48,602 nucleotides of DNA from CAVLDP01 sp963661945 (GTDB lineage: Bacteria > Bacillota > Clostridia > Lachnospirales > Lachnospiraceae): positions 1-48,602 of the forward strand of contig CAVLDP010000019.1 of the NCBI GenBank assembly GCA_963661945.1. Reading direction: 5' to 3'. Positions 26,808-34,891 of this stretch are shown piece by piece. Both the position numbers and the translations under genes were made by a program. The notes beneath the pieces are model-generated. The model saw only the letters and a list, made by a program, of their open reading frames with translations. It was not told where the DNA came from and made no database searches. Every line of letters begins with the position of its first letter. Positions within the stretch are counted from its first letter, which is position 1.

Positions 26808-27716
26808 CTAGAAGGTCTCACCGTCTGTCAGGAAGATTTCTTTCTTGGCGGGGAGAATCTCTTCAAGCAATTCCTTTGGGGAGACACCAAATTCCTTCTG
26901 GCACTGCCGGTAGAAGGTGGAATAATTGGTGAATCCATATTCATAGGAAGCATCTGTCAGGGGCACGCCGCGGCGAATTTCTTCCATGACTCCGTCTAGC
27001 TTCAGGCGGATGATGTACTGGTGCACCGAGATGTCTAAGTGCTGGCGGAAGATACGACTGATGTAGCTTCGGCTGACATAGAACTCGGCGGACAGCATAT
27101 CGAGGGAGATATTCTCCTTGATATTGGTGTGGATGTAGCGCACAACCTGGGAATAGAGATCCTCCGAAGGGTTATAGGCTTGGTAAGCCCTCTTATTATT
27201 AATAACCCGATGGATTTGTATAAGCAATTGGACAAAGAGGGTCTCTATTGCCAAGCTGTGTCCCACTTCCTGGTTCTGGTCTTCTGTAATCATATCCTCG
27301 AGAATTCCGAGAATCCGCTGCATCTGCTTGGTGTCAGGCCTGAAATGACAGGAACCTTCAGAATGAATGGAAGCAAGCGTCTCCTGAATGAGCGGCATGG
27401 ATGTCTGGAGCTTGTTCAGATAATCTGGATTGATCCAGAGAACGAATCTCTCATAAGGCTTGTCCACGGCTGCCACCTTTACTTCTGGGAAATGAAGCTG
27501 ATTGGGCTCGATGATCAGGAAATCACCCTTCTTGAGATGAAATTCTCGATCACCAACTACGTAGTTGGTTTCTCCATTTAGGAAGAAATAGAGCTCGTAG
27601 TGGCTATGCATGTGTGGGTGGACCTTGCCAAATGACACATCCTTGTAATGGTAGAATTCCAGTCGCTCTCGCTTCATGGTCTGACGAGATGAGAATTCGG
27701 TGATTACAGTTTGCAT
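26808..27716 (-). CDS. AraC-family transcriptional regulator of the glucuronate locus
   Basis: The 302-residue protein has an N-terminal cupin-like sensing domain (about 20-150; HPHMHSHYELYFFLNGE and KKGDFLIIEPNQLHF are typical) and two C-terminal helix-turn-helix motifs (about 195-295; ISLDMLSAEFYVSRSYISRIF, then ASYEYGFTNYSTFYRQCQK). TAGGAGC precedes the ATG. It is divergent from uxuA and heads the kdgK arm, so it most likely responds to a hexuronate or intermediate and activates one or both arms. A 21-bp-spaced direct repeat in the intergenic region is the candidate site. Confidence 0.9.
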   Translation of the reverse strand: MQTVITEFSSRQTMKRERLEFYHYKDVSFGKVHPHMHSHYELYFFLNGETNYVVGDREFHLKKGDFLIIEPNQLHFPEVKVAAVDKPYERFVLWINPDYLNKLQTSMPLIQETLASIHSEGSCHFRPDTKQMQRILGILEDMITEDQNQEVGHSLAIETLFVQLLIQIHRVINNKRAYQAYNPSEDLYSQVVRYIHTNIKENISLDMLSAEFYVSRSYISRIFRQHLDISVHQYIIRLKLDGVMEEIRRGVPLTDASYEYGFTNYSTFYRQCQKEFGVSPKELLEEILPAKKEIFLTDGETF

Positions 27717-27813
27717 ACTAAAAATGCTCCTATTTTGTGTAAGATTTGCTAGCGAAAATCTCTACGAATGTCACTATATATGCCTTGAGAATAGAATACA
27801 AGGCTTGTGTACA

Positions 27814-27871
27814 TTTTGCAATGTTTTGTAGAAAATATGCAATTACAATTAAGAGAGAGGGGTTCTATACT
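27814..27871 (+). promoter_or_regulatory. uxuA promoter with candidate AraC-type direct repeat
   Basis: The promoter is TTACAA (27843-27848), 17 bp, TATACT (27866-27871). Upstream are two TGCAAT copies (27817-27822 and 27838-27843) in similar context, exactly 21 bp apart, the second touching the -35. Direct repeats two helical turns apart that abut the -35 are the usual arrangement for AraC-family activators. Confidence 0.55.
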
Positions 27872-27951
27872 GAAATCACGTTATAGGTTGCCGAAGCGCA
27901 ATCTTGTTATGTGAACTAGTGAGCCGGTTGGACCGGCAGAGGAGGTTATTT

Positions 27952-29001
27952 ATGAAGTTATCATTTCGATGGTATGGCGAGGATGATCCGGTTACGCTGG
28001 AGAAGATTCGCCAGATTCCAGGCATGGACAGTATTGTAACTGCAGTATATGACGTGCCTGTTGGGGAAGTGTGGAGCAGGGAATCCATCGCGAAGCTTAA
28101 GAAGCAGACGGAAGATGCTGGACTTAAGTTCGAGGTGATTGAGAGTATTCCTGTTCATGAGGATATCAAGCTTGGCAAGCCAAGTCGTGATGCTCTGATT
28201 GACAATTATTGTGAGAATATTCGCCGTGTGGCTGAGGCGGGCGTTCGTTGTATCTGTTACAACTTCATGCCAGTATTTGATTGGACGAGAACTCAGCTCG
28301 ATCACAAGCTTGCAGATGGTTCTACCTCGCTTGTGTATTATCAGGACCAGGTAGATGCAGTAAATCCGATGAATGGAGATTCTGATTTGACTCTTCCTGG
28401 ATGGGATGCAAGTTATACGAGAGAAGAGCTGGCATCGATTGTGGCTGAGTATAATGCTTTGACTGAGGAAGACCTCTGGGATAATCTGGCTTATTTCATT
28501 CATCGTATTATTCCGGTTGCTGCAGAGTGCGATGTAAATATGGCAATTCATGAGGATGATCCTTGTTGGAGCATCTTTGGTCTGCCACGTATCATTACCG
28601 ATGAGAAGAATCTGGATCGTTTCCTTGCACTTGAAGATGATCCACATCATGGAATTACGCTTTGTACAGGCTCTCTTGGCTGCTCTGCCAAGAATGACGT
28701 AGTTGCCATGGCTTATAAGTACAGCAAGATGGGCAGAATTCATTTTGCACATCTTAGAAATATCGCCCTGGTTGAGGGTGGCTTCGAGGAGAGAGCACAT
28801 CTTAGCTCTTGCGGTTCGCTCGATATGTTTGAGATTGTGAAGGCTCTTCATGATGGCGGCTTCACCGGATATGTAAGACCGGATCATGGTCGTATGATCT
28901 GGGGCGAGACAGGACGTGCTGGTTATGGTCTCTATGACAGAGCACTCGGCGCAACCTATATCAATGGACTTTTTGAAGCAGTAGAGAAAATGAGTAAATA
29001 A
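27952..29001 (+). CDS. uxuA: Mannonate dehydratase
   Basis: UxuA removes water from D-mannonate to give 2-keto-3-deoxygluconate. The 349-residue TIM-barrel enzyme begins MKLSFRWYGEDDPVTLEKI and shows the metal-binding residues of the family: H200 (MAIHEDDP), C238 (LCTGSLGCSA), a histidine in RIHFAHLRN (264-267) and D311 (RPDHGRMIWGE). The frame is open from 27904, but ATG 27952 has AGAGGAGG in front and the conserved start. It is the first gene of a four-gene plus-strand operon (uxuA, uxuB, uxaC, eda). Confidence 0.96.
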   Translation: MKLSFRWYGEDDPVTLEKIRQIPGMDSIVTAVYDVPVGEVWSRESIAKLKKQTEDAGLKFEVIESIPVHEDIKLGKPSRDALIDNYCENIRRVAEAGVRCICYNFMPVFDWTRTQLDHKLADGSTSLVYYQDQVDAVNPMNGDSDLTLPGWDASYTREELASIVAEYNALTEEDLWDNLAYFIHRIIPVAAECDVNMAIHEDDPCWSIFGLPRIITDEKNLDRFLALEDDPHHGITLCTGSLGCSAKNDVVAMAYKYSKMGRIHFAHLRNIALVEGGFEERAHLSSCGSLDMFEIVKALHDGGFTGYVRPDHGRMIWGETGRAGYGLYDRALGATYINGLFEAVEKMSK

Positions 29002-29043
29002 AACGTTTGTATTCGCGGAGGGCGCGAAAGAATAGGAGGAATT

Positions 29044-29895
29044 ATGGCACAGGATTTCACACTTGATATTAAGAATAAGGTAGCAGTAGTAACGGGAGCA
29101 GGCGGAGTGCTTTGCTCTATGTTTGCAGAGACTCTTGCAGCAGAGGGAGCCAAGGTTGCTCTTCTTGATCTGAATCTGGAGGCGGCTGAAGCTGCAGCAG
29201 CTAAGATTCGAGGACTTGGATATGAGGCCAAGGCTTATAAGTGCAACGTACTCGAGAAGGATTCTATTGAAGAGGCGCATGAGGCAATTCTTGCAGATCT
29301 TGGCCCATGCGATATTCTGTTAAATGGTGCTGGTGGAAATAATGCCAGAGCCAATACAACCAATGAATATTTCCAGATTGGTGATGACGAAGCAGAGGAT
29401 TTGGTTTCCTTCTTCGATCTGGATCAGAAGGGTGTGGAGTTTGTATTTAATCTGAACTTCATCGGAACACTTCTTCCAACTCAGGTATTTGCCAAGGACA
29501 TGATTGGTCGTAAGGATTGTACGGTAATCAATGTATCTTCCATGAATGCATTTACCCCACTTACCAAGATTCCAGCATACTCTGGCGCAAAGGCTGCCAT
29601 TTCTAACTTCACACAGTGGCTGGCTGTTCATTTCTCAAAGGTCGGCATCCGTGTAAATGCACTTGCACCAGGATTCTTTGTGACGAAGCAGAATCAGGAC
29701 CTTCTCTTCAACCCAGATGGAACTCCAACTGCAAGAACCGAGAAGATTCTAAATGCAACACCAATGGGACGATTTGGCGAAGCGGAGGAGATCAATGGAA
29801 CACTTCTTTACCTCGTTAACCCTAAGATGTCTGGCTTTGTTACAGGTGTTGTAGTTCCTATTGATGGCGGTTTCTCAGCATATTCAGGAGTATAG
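29044..29895 (+). CDS. uxuB: SDR-family fructuronate reductase (mannonate oxidoreductase)
   Basis: The 283-residue protein is a short-chain dehydrogenase: the cofactor loop VTGAGGVLCSMFAETLA, DLNLEAAE (suggesting NAD(H) preference), LLNGAGGNN, catalytic serine in INVSSMNAF, and YSGAK for the tyrosine-lysine pair. It should reduce D-fructuronate to D-mannonate, because it lies between uxuA and uxaC and no long-chain type UxuB is present. Bacillus subtilis uses an SDR for the same step. Motifs alone would also allow a gluconate 5-dehydrogenase-like activity. Confidence 0.85.
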   Translation: MAQDFTLDIKNKVAVVTGAGGVLCSMFAETLAAEGAKVALLDLNLEAAEAAAAKIRGLGYEAKAYKCNVLEKDSIEEAHEAILADLGPCDILLNGAGGNNARANTTNEYFQIGDDEAEDLVSFFDLDQKGVEFVFNLNFIGTLLPTQVFAKDMIGRKDCTVINVSSMNAFTPLTKIPAYSGAKAAISNFTQWLAVHFSKVGIRVNALAPGFFVTKQNQDLLFNPDGTPTARTEKILNATPMGRFGEAEEINGTLLYLVNPKMSGFVTGVVVPIDGGFSAYSGV

Positions 29896-29908
29896 GCAGG
29901 AGGAAGCG

Positions 29909-31306
29909 ATGAAGGAATTTATGGATCAGGATTTCCTCTTGGAATCGGAGACAGCGAAGATTCTCTATCACAAATATGCAGCCAAGCAGCCGATAGTAGA
30001 CTTTCATAATCACTTGAACATTCAGGAGATCTATGAGGATAAGACCTATTCGGATATTGCTGAGGTCTGGCTTGGGGGAGATCATTATAAATGGAGAGCC
30101 ATGAGAGGACATGGCATCGATGAGAGATATATCACAGGTGATGCATCAGGCCATGACAAGTTTCTCGCTTGGGCAGATACCATGCCAAATCTCTTTGGTA
30201 ATCCGCTCTATCATTGGACACATCTGGAATTACAGAGATATTTTGATATAACAACGCCACTATCCAAGAGAAGCGCGGAGGAGATTTGGACGCGCTGTAA
30301 TGAGCGTCTCACGGATGGATTTAGTGCGCGCGAGCTTCTGGTTAGAATGAACGTGAAGGAACTTTGCACGACGGATGATCCGGCAGATGATCTTCATTAT
30401 CATGAGCTCCTGCAGGCGGAGGAGAAACGCTTTACGGCAAGACCAACCTATCGACCTGAGCAGGCGATGGCGATTCAGAAGGCGGGATTTATAGACTATC
30501 TGAAGAGACTCTCAGAGGCAGCAGGTATTGCTATTACCTCGTATGATACGCTCTGCCAGGCTCTCGCCAAGAGGGTGGACTACTTCGTTGAGAGAGGCTG
30601 TCGAATCTCAGATCATTCGCTGGAGGGAAGCATATATGCACCTGCGACGAAGGAAGAGCTGGAAACTATCTTTGCAAAGCGGGTTTCTGGAGAAGAACTG
30701 ACGCCACTTGAAGTTACGAAATTCCGAGGCAACCTGTTAGTCTTCCTGGCAGGAGAGTATCATAGAGTCGGTTGGGCTATGCAGCTTCATATTGGAGCGA
30801 TGAGAAATAATTCCACACGTAGATTTAAGAGCATTGGCGTGGACAGCGGCTTTGACTCAGAGGATGATTTCTCTTATGCGAGTGAGCTTTCCAGGCTTTT
30901 AGATGCTTGCGATGTAGAAGGGCGTCTTCCAAGGACCATTCTCTATAACCTGAATCCAAAGGATAATGAGATGCTCTGTTCCATGCTTGGCAACTTCCAG
31001 GATGCGACCTGTCCTGGCAAGATTCAGTTCGGTGCAGCATGGTGGTTCTGTGATCATAAGGATGGTATGGAGAGACAGATGCAGGCACTGGCGGACTATG
31101 GAGTGTTCAGCCATTTTGTTGGCATGGTAACAGATTCCAGAAGCTTTCTATCATTTCCAAGACATGAATACTTCCGCCGAATTCTCTGTAACTTCGTAGG
31201 ACAGAAGGTCGAGGCAGGAGAGTATCCTTGGGATGAAGAATTCTTGGGACAGATGATAGAGGATATTTGTGCAGGAAATGCATTGAGATATCTAGGAATA
31301 GAGTAG
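29909..31306 (+). CDS. uxaC: Glucuronate isomerase
   Basis: UxaC converts D-glucuronate to D-fructuronate (and galacturonate to tagaturonate). The 465-residue protein has the amidohydrolase-like metal motif DFHNHLN (H33, H35), WLGGDHYKWRAMRGHG, LCTTDDPADDL and WAMQLHIGAMRNN, all typical. The C-terminal FVGQKVEAGEYPWDE and NALRYLGIE are also family marks. ATG 29909 has CAGGAGG upstream; an in-frame ATG at 29861 lies inside uxuB. Because uxaA and uxaB are missing here, glucuronate rather than galacturonate is the likely substrate. Confidence 0.96.
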   Translation: MKEFMDQDFLLESETAKILYHKYAAKQPIVDFHNHLNIQEIYEDKTYSDIAEVWLGGDHYKWRAMRGHGIDERYITGDASGHDKFLAWADTMPNLFGNPLYHWTHLELQRYFDITTPLSKRSAEEIWTRCNERLTDGFSARELLVRMNVKELCTTDDPADDLHYHELLQAEEKRFTARPTYRPEQAMAIQKAGFIDYLKRLSEAAGIAITSYDTLCQALAKRVDYFVERGCRISDHSLEGSIYAPATKEELETIFAKRVSGEELTPLEVTKFRGNLLVFLAGEYHRVGWAMQLHIGAMRNNSTRRFKSIGVDSGFDSEDDFSYASELSRLLDACDVEGRLPRTILYNLNPKDNEMLCSMLGNFQDATCPGKIQFGAAWWFCDHKDGMERQMQALADYGVFSHFVGMVTDSRSFLSFPRHEYFRRILCNFVGQKVEAGEYPWDEEFLGQMIEDICAGNALRYLGIE

Positions 31307-31321
31307 GAAGGGTAGAATATT

Positions 31322-31960
31322 ATGAATGAGATATTAGAAGGATTTGGACGATATGGTATTGTCCCTGTAGTAGTAATTGATGATGCAGATGATGCTCTAG
31401 GTCTTGCAGAGGCTTTGATTGCAGGAGGACTTCCTGTAGCAGAGGTTACCTTCCGAACAGATGCAGCAGAGGAGGCAATTCGCAGAATCGCAGAGGCACA
31501 TCCAGATATGCTTATTGGTGCAGGTACTGTTCTTACGATTGATCAGGTGAAGCGTGCAGTAGGCGCTGGTGCCAAGTTCATCGTAAGCCCTGGTATCAAT
31601 CCAGAGGTTGTAGATTATTGTGTGAAGAACAATATTCCTATTACACCAGGAACTGCCAATCCATCCAATGTGGAGACAGCTCTTAGCTTTGGTCTTGATG
31701 TCGTGAAGTTCTTCCCAGCTGAGCAGGCTGGCGGACTTGCTTATATCAAGGCGATTGCTGCTCCATATGTTGGAATGAAGTTTATGCCAACAGGTGGAAT
31801 CAATGCGAAGAATGTGAGAGAGTACCTAGAGTGCGACAGTATCTTGGCATGCGGCGGAAGCTGGATGGTGAAGAAGGATTTGATTGCATCACATAACTTC
31901 GAAGAGATCACAAGACTTACTGCCGAGGCTGTAAATATTGTGAAGGAAGTACGTGGTTAA
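31322..31960 (+). CDS. eda: KDPG/KHG aldolase
   Basis: This class I aldolase splits KDPG to pyruvate and glyceraldehyde 3-phosphate, the last step of the pathway. The 212-residue protein has E41 and R45 in VAEVTFRT, LIGAGTV, FIVSPGINPEV, ITPGTANPSNVETAL and the Schiff-base lysine K129 in VVKFFPAEQAGG, followed by MPTGGI. It ends the uxuA operon, 15 bases after uxaC. No terminator is obvious behind it before the tyrS leader. Confidence 0.95.
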   Translation: MNEILEGFGRYGIVPVVVIDDADDALGLAEALIAGGLPVAEVTFRTDAAEEAIRRIAEAHPDMLIGAGTVLTIDQVKRAVGAGAKFIVSPGINPEVVDYCVKNNIPITPGTANPSNVETALSFGLDVVKFFPAEQAGGLAYIKAIAAPYVGMKFMPTGGINAKNVREYLECDSILACGGSWMVKKDLIASHNFEEITRLTAEAVNIVKEVRG

Positions 31961-31973
31961 TCTCTAGAAATAC

Positions 31974-32003
31974 TTGGCTTAGCTCTTGCTACTGTGGTAT
32001 GAT
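31974..32003 (+). promoter_or_regulatory. Candidate promoter of tyrS
   Basis: TTGGCT (31974-31979) and TATGAT (31998-32003) are 18 bp apart. A start near 32010 would put the whole cloverleaf structure into the tyrS 5' untranslated region. A short direct repeat GATTAGGC follows at 32001 and 32011. Confidence 0.5.
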
Positions 32004-32021
32004 TAGGCTTGATTAGGCGGG

Positions 32022-32100
32022 TGCAGGGCGGCGCGGCTCGGCCGGATGGCCGAGCCCGGGCTTCGCCCGTCGGGCCGTAAGGCCCGGCGCCGCCCCTGCA
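32022..32100 (+). ncRNA. GC-rich cloverleaf-forming leader element upstream of tyrS
   Basis: The 79 bases form a closed four-way junction. The outer stem TGCAGGGCGGCG (32022-32033) pairs with 32088-32100 (12 bp, one bulged C). Inside are three hairpins: GGCTCGGCC/GGCCGAGCC (9 bp, GGAT loop), CGGGC/GCCCG (5 bp, TTC loop) and CGGGCC/GGCCCG (6 bp, GTAA loop, a GNRA type). Nearly every base is paired and the segment is far more GC-rich than its surroundings. It has no tRNA consensus bases, no T-box sequence and no following T run. It may be a regulatory leader or a mobile palindromic repeat; I cannot decide by eye. Confidence 0.6.
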
Positions 32101-32127
32101 TACGAAGAAGTGAGAGGTAAGAAAGCA

Positions 32128-33348
32128 ATGACAATATATGACGAATTGGTTGCTCGTGGCCTTATTGCCCAGGTGACTGATGAGGAAGAGATTAAGGAAT
32201 TAGTAAATAATGGCAAGGCCATTTTCTATATCGGATTTGACCCAACAGCAGACAGCCTTCATGTAGGCCACTTCATGGCGCTTTGCCTGATGAAGAGATT
32301 ACAGATGGCTGGCAACAAGCCAATTGCTCTGATTGGTGGAGGTACCGCACAGATTGGTGATCCTTCTGGTAGAACGGATATGCGTAAGATGATGACTACC
32401 GAGACGATCAACCATAACGTGGAGTGCTTCAAGAAGCAGATGGCTCGCTTCATCGACTTCAGCGATGGCAAGGCGCTTCTTGTGAACAATGCAGACTGGC
32501 TCATGGGTCTTAACTATGTTGAGGTGCTACGTGAGGTGGGACCTCATTTTTCTGTAAACAGAATGCTGACTGCAGAGTGCTATAAGCAGCGTATGGAGAA
32601 GGGCTTATCCTTCCTGGAATTTAACTACATGATTATGCAGTCCTATGACTTCTATATGCTCTATCAGAAGTACGGCTGCAACATGGAGTTTGGTGGCGAT
32701 GATCAGTGGTCTAACATGTTAGGCGGTACAGAGCTTATTCGTCGTAAATTAGGCGGCGACGCTTATGCTATGACCCAGGTTCTTCTGACGAATTCCGAAG
32801 GCAAGAAGATGGGCAAGACTCAGTCTGGCGCAGTATGGCTTGATCCGGAGAAGACATCCCCATTTGATTTCTATCAGTATTGGCGTAACGTCGATGATGC
32901 AGATGTTATCAAGTTTTTGAAGATGCTTACCTTCCTCTCTCTCGAGGAGATAGCTGCGATGGAGAGCTGGGAAGGCAGTGAGCTGAACCAGGCCAAGGAT
33001 ATCTTGGCTTACGAACTAACCAAGATGGTACATGGAGAAGAGGAGGCGGACCGCGCCAAAGCAGCTGCTAAGGCGCTCTTCTCAACAGGAAGCGCAGAGA
33101 ATATGCCATCCCTTGAGCTTACGACAGCTGACCTTACAGATGGTAAGATTGATATTATGCAGCTTCTCGTAACAGCAGGTATGACGGCATCTCGTAGCGA
33201 GGCTCGTCGTGCTGTGCAGCAGAATGGTGTATCGGTCAATGGAGAGAAGGTAACTGACCCAATGACATCCTACGAAGCAGCCGATTTCGCAGAAGAATTT
33301 ATCCTGAAGAAGGGCAAGAAGTCCTTCTGCAAGATCACGATTCAGTAA
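32128..33348 (+). CDS. tyrS: Tyrosyl-tRNA synthetase
   Basis: It charges tRNA-Tyr. The 406-residue class I synthetase has the HIGH motif as HVGH (45-48, in DPTADSLHVGH), the KMSKS motif as KMGKT (227-231), the tyrosine-binding QSYDFYMLYQKYGC and GGDDQWSNM, and a C-terminal S4 RNA-binding domain (from about 340, SRSEARRAVQQNGVSVNG). The frame opens at GTG 32110; ATG 32128 with AGAGG upstream is the better start. Firmicute tyrS genes are often under a T-box; here the leader carries a GC-rich cloverleaf instead. Confidence 0.97.
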   Translation: MTIYDELVARGLIAQVTDEEEIKELVNNGKAIFYIGFDPTADSLHVGHFMALCLMKRLQMAGNKPIALIGGGTAQIGDPSGRTDMRKMMTTETINHNVECFKKQMARFIDFSDGKALLVNNADWLMGLNYVEVLREVGPHFSVNRMLTAECYKQRMEKGLSFLEFNYMIMQSYDFYMLYQKYGCNMEFGGDDQWSNMLGGTELIRRKLGGDAYAMTQVLLTNSEGKKMGKTQSGAVWLDPEKTSPFDFYQYWRNVDDADVIKFLKMLTFLSLEEIAAMESWEGSELNQAKDILAYELTKMVHGEEEADRAKAAAKALFSTGSAENMPSLELTTADLTDGKIDIMQLLVTAGMTASRSEARRAVQQNGVSVNGEKVTDPMTSYEAADFAEEFILKKGKKSFCKITIQ

Positions 33349-33360
33349 GGAGGGGATATT

Positions 33361-34017
33361 ATGGTAACAAATGGCACAGCAGTTGCTGGTGCTACCGATG
33401 AGGTAGTAGAACTTGTACAGAATGGAGACATCCTCTACTTTGATTGGGAAGTGGATGTGCTGAATTGGTTTCAGGGCTTTCATAATCCAATCCTGGACAA
33501 GATTAATTTCTATGTGACGAATCTTGGTAAGGCAGGAATATTCTGGGTGCTTCTTACCATGGTTTTACTCTTGGTTCTTGGTAATAAGCAGTACAAGGCG
33601 TCTGGCAAAACTGGCCTTAGAAGCTTTATCTTCCAGCACGAGAAGCAGATTGCATGGGCATCCTTCTGGTCCCTTGTTCTATCGGTCTTCATTGTCAATA
33701 TCGTGCTTAAGAATGTAACCATGCGATGCCGCCCGGCTTGGATCCTAGATCCTGCCAATGCGATGCTTGTGTCCCAGAGTGATTATTCTTTCCCATCGGG
33801 TCACACTTCAGCATCCTTCTCGTCTGCGGTAGCGATCTATCAGTATAATAAGAAATGGGGAACTGCAGCACTTGTTCTTGCAGCCTGCATCTCGATCTCC
33901 AGACTCTATCTCTTTATTCACTGGCCGACAGACGTTATCGTATCCGTTTTTATTGGTATTTTCGATGGTATTATGGGTACTCTGATTGCGAAGACGATTG
34001 CGAAGAAGTTCGCATAA
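33361..34017 (+). CDS. PAP2-family membrane phosphatase
   Basis: The 218-residue protein has five to six membrane segments and the three-part acid phosphatase signature: KNVTMRCRP (K-x6-RP), PSGHTSASFS and SRLYLFIHWPTDV. PAP2 enzymes dephosphorylate lipid phosphates such as undecaprenyl pyrophosphate or phosphatidic acid on the outer face of the membrane; which one applies here is unknown. AAGGAGGGG lies before the ATG, 12 bases after tyrS, so it is probably co-transcribed with it. Confidence 0.9.
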   Translation: MVTNGTAVAGATDEVVELVQNGDILYFDWEVDVLNWFQGFHNPILDKINFYVTNLGKAGIFWVLLTMVLLLVLGNKQYKASGKTGLRSFIFQHEKQIAWASFWSLVLSVFIVNIVLKNVTMRCRPAWILDPANAMLVSQSDYSFPSGHTSASFSSAVAIYQYNKKWGTAALVLAACISISRLYLFIHWPTDVIVSVFIGIFDGIMGTLIAKTIAKKFA

Positions 34018-34024
34018 CTTAGCC

Positions 34025-34054
34025 TTGACTAACACAAAGTGGCTAATATATAAT
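34025..34054 (+). promoter_or_regulatory. Sigma-A promoter of the mntP transcript
   Basis: TTGACT (34025-34030), 18 bp, TATAAT (34049-34054), directly before the riboswitch. Confidence 0.75.
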
Positions 34055-34059
34055 GAACA

Positions 34060-34144
34060 GACCGTAAGGGAGTAATTCGCGTGAATACGTGATTTGTCAA
34101 CAATCCCGGTTCTGGGCTAATAGGACCTGGCAAATCTTAATGGA
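34060..34144 (+). promoter_or_regulatory. Probable yybP-ykoY (Mn2+) riboswitch aptamer
   Basis: The segment contains a GTAAGGGAGTA box near its 5' end, paired arms GCGTGAATACG and TTGTCAACAATCCCGG, and a closing GATGAGACTT, in the order known for yybP-ykoY elements. It lies after a good promoter and before a terminator and mntP, the usual partner gene. Mn2+ binding would disrupt the terminator and turn on export. The core was recognised by eye and some bases differ from my memory of the consensus. Confidence 0.7.
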
Positions 34145-34203
34145 TGAGACTTACGTGTAGTGCAAGCCTTCTGGCTTAGCTACACGGGAAGTCTCATTTT
34201 TTT
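34145..34203 (+). terminator. Riboswitch-controlled terminator before mntP
   Basis: A long hairpin TGAGACTT...CGTGTAG / CTACACG...AAGTCTCA (34145-34196) with a small inner loop is followed by seven to eight T. Confidence 0.85.
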
Positions 34204-34269
34204 ATACATTTCTCTATGTATGTTGGTCGCGAAGCTTCTTCTTGCAGGAATAATATAAGGAGATAAGTT

Positions 34270-34878
34270 ATGGGAATTATTACTAGTGTGGTAAATAGTA
34301 TTCTTCTTGGAATCGGTCTCGCCATGGACGCCTTCTCTGTATCGATGGCTAATGGGTTAAATGAGCCGAACATGAAGAAACGACGCATGTGTGCCATTGC
34401 GGGAACCTTTGGAGGATATCAGTTCCTCATGCCTATGGTTGGATGGATTTGTGTCCATACAATTGTTGAGTATTTTCAAGCCTTCGAGAAGTTCATTCCG
34501 TGGATCGCACTCATGTTGCTTGCCTATATCGGAGGCAAGATGTTGATTGAAGGTATTGCCGATTGGAAGGGCGATAAGAGTGAGGAGGAAGCGGAGACGG
34601 CTGTTGGCAAGCAGCTGACCTTTGCAGCACTCATGCTTCAGGGAATTGCAACTTCTATTGATGCCCTGTCGGTTGGATTTGCTATTGCAAACTATAGCCT
34701 TTTTGAAGCTTTCTACTCTTGCGTCATTATCGCTATAGTCACCTTTGCAATCTGCATGGGAGGCCTTCGCTTAGGCAAGACATTTGGCGCGAGACTTGCA
34801 GGTAAGGCTTCTATCTTAGGTGGCGTTATCCTAATTTGTATCGGACTTGAGATCTTTATCTCAGGAGTATTTTTCTAA
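34270..34878 (+). CDS. mntP: Manganese efflux pump MntP
   Basis: MntP exports Mn2+ to prevent toxicity. The 202-residue protein has six membrane segments in two related halves, each carrying the conserved acidic motif: AMDAFSVSMANG in the first and SIDALSVGFAIAN in the second. GGYQFLMPMVGW and the C-terminal GGVILICIGLEIF are also typical. The gene follows the probable Mn riboswitch and has AAGGAGA before the ATG. It lies 13 bases before the antiporter gene, in one transcript. Confidence 0.93.
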   Translation: MGIITSVVNSILLGIGLAMDAFSVSMANGLNEPNMKKRRMCAIAGTFGGYQFLMPMVGWICVHTIVEYFQAFEKFIPWIALMLLAYIGGKMLIEGIADWKGDKSEEEAETAVGKQLTFAALMLQGIATSIDALSVGFAIANYSLFEAFYSCVIIAIVTFAICMGGLRLGKTFGARLAGKASILGGVILICIGLEIFISGVFF

Positions 34879-34891
34879 AGGAGGAAGGTAA

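Noticed and set aside
27961..29280. 439-codon minus-strand reading frame opposite uxuA and the start of uxuB
   Set aside because: It is antisense to two well-supported genes, has an implausible composition (very rich in isoleucine, serine, histidine and cysteine) and no recognisable domain. Length comes from the codon bias of the opposite strand.
32022..32100. tRNA gene
   Set aside because: Although cloverleaf-like, it has a 12-bp outer stem, no TTC-containing T loop, no anticodon arm of the right size and no conserved tRNA bases.
32013..32222. Minus-strand reading frame over the GC-rich leader
   Set aside because: It spans the palindromic leader and the start of tyrS, has no binding site and low-complexity composition.
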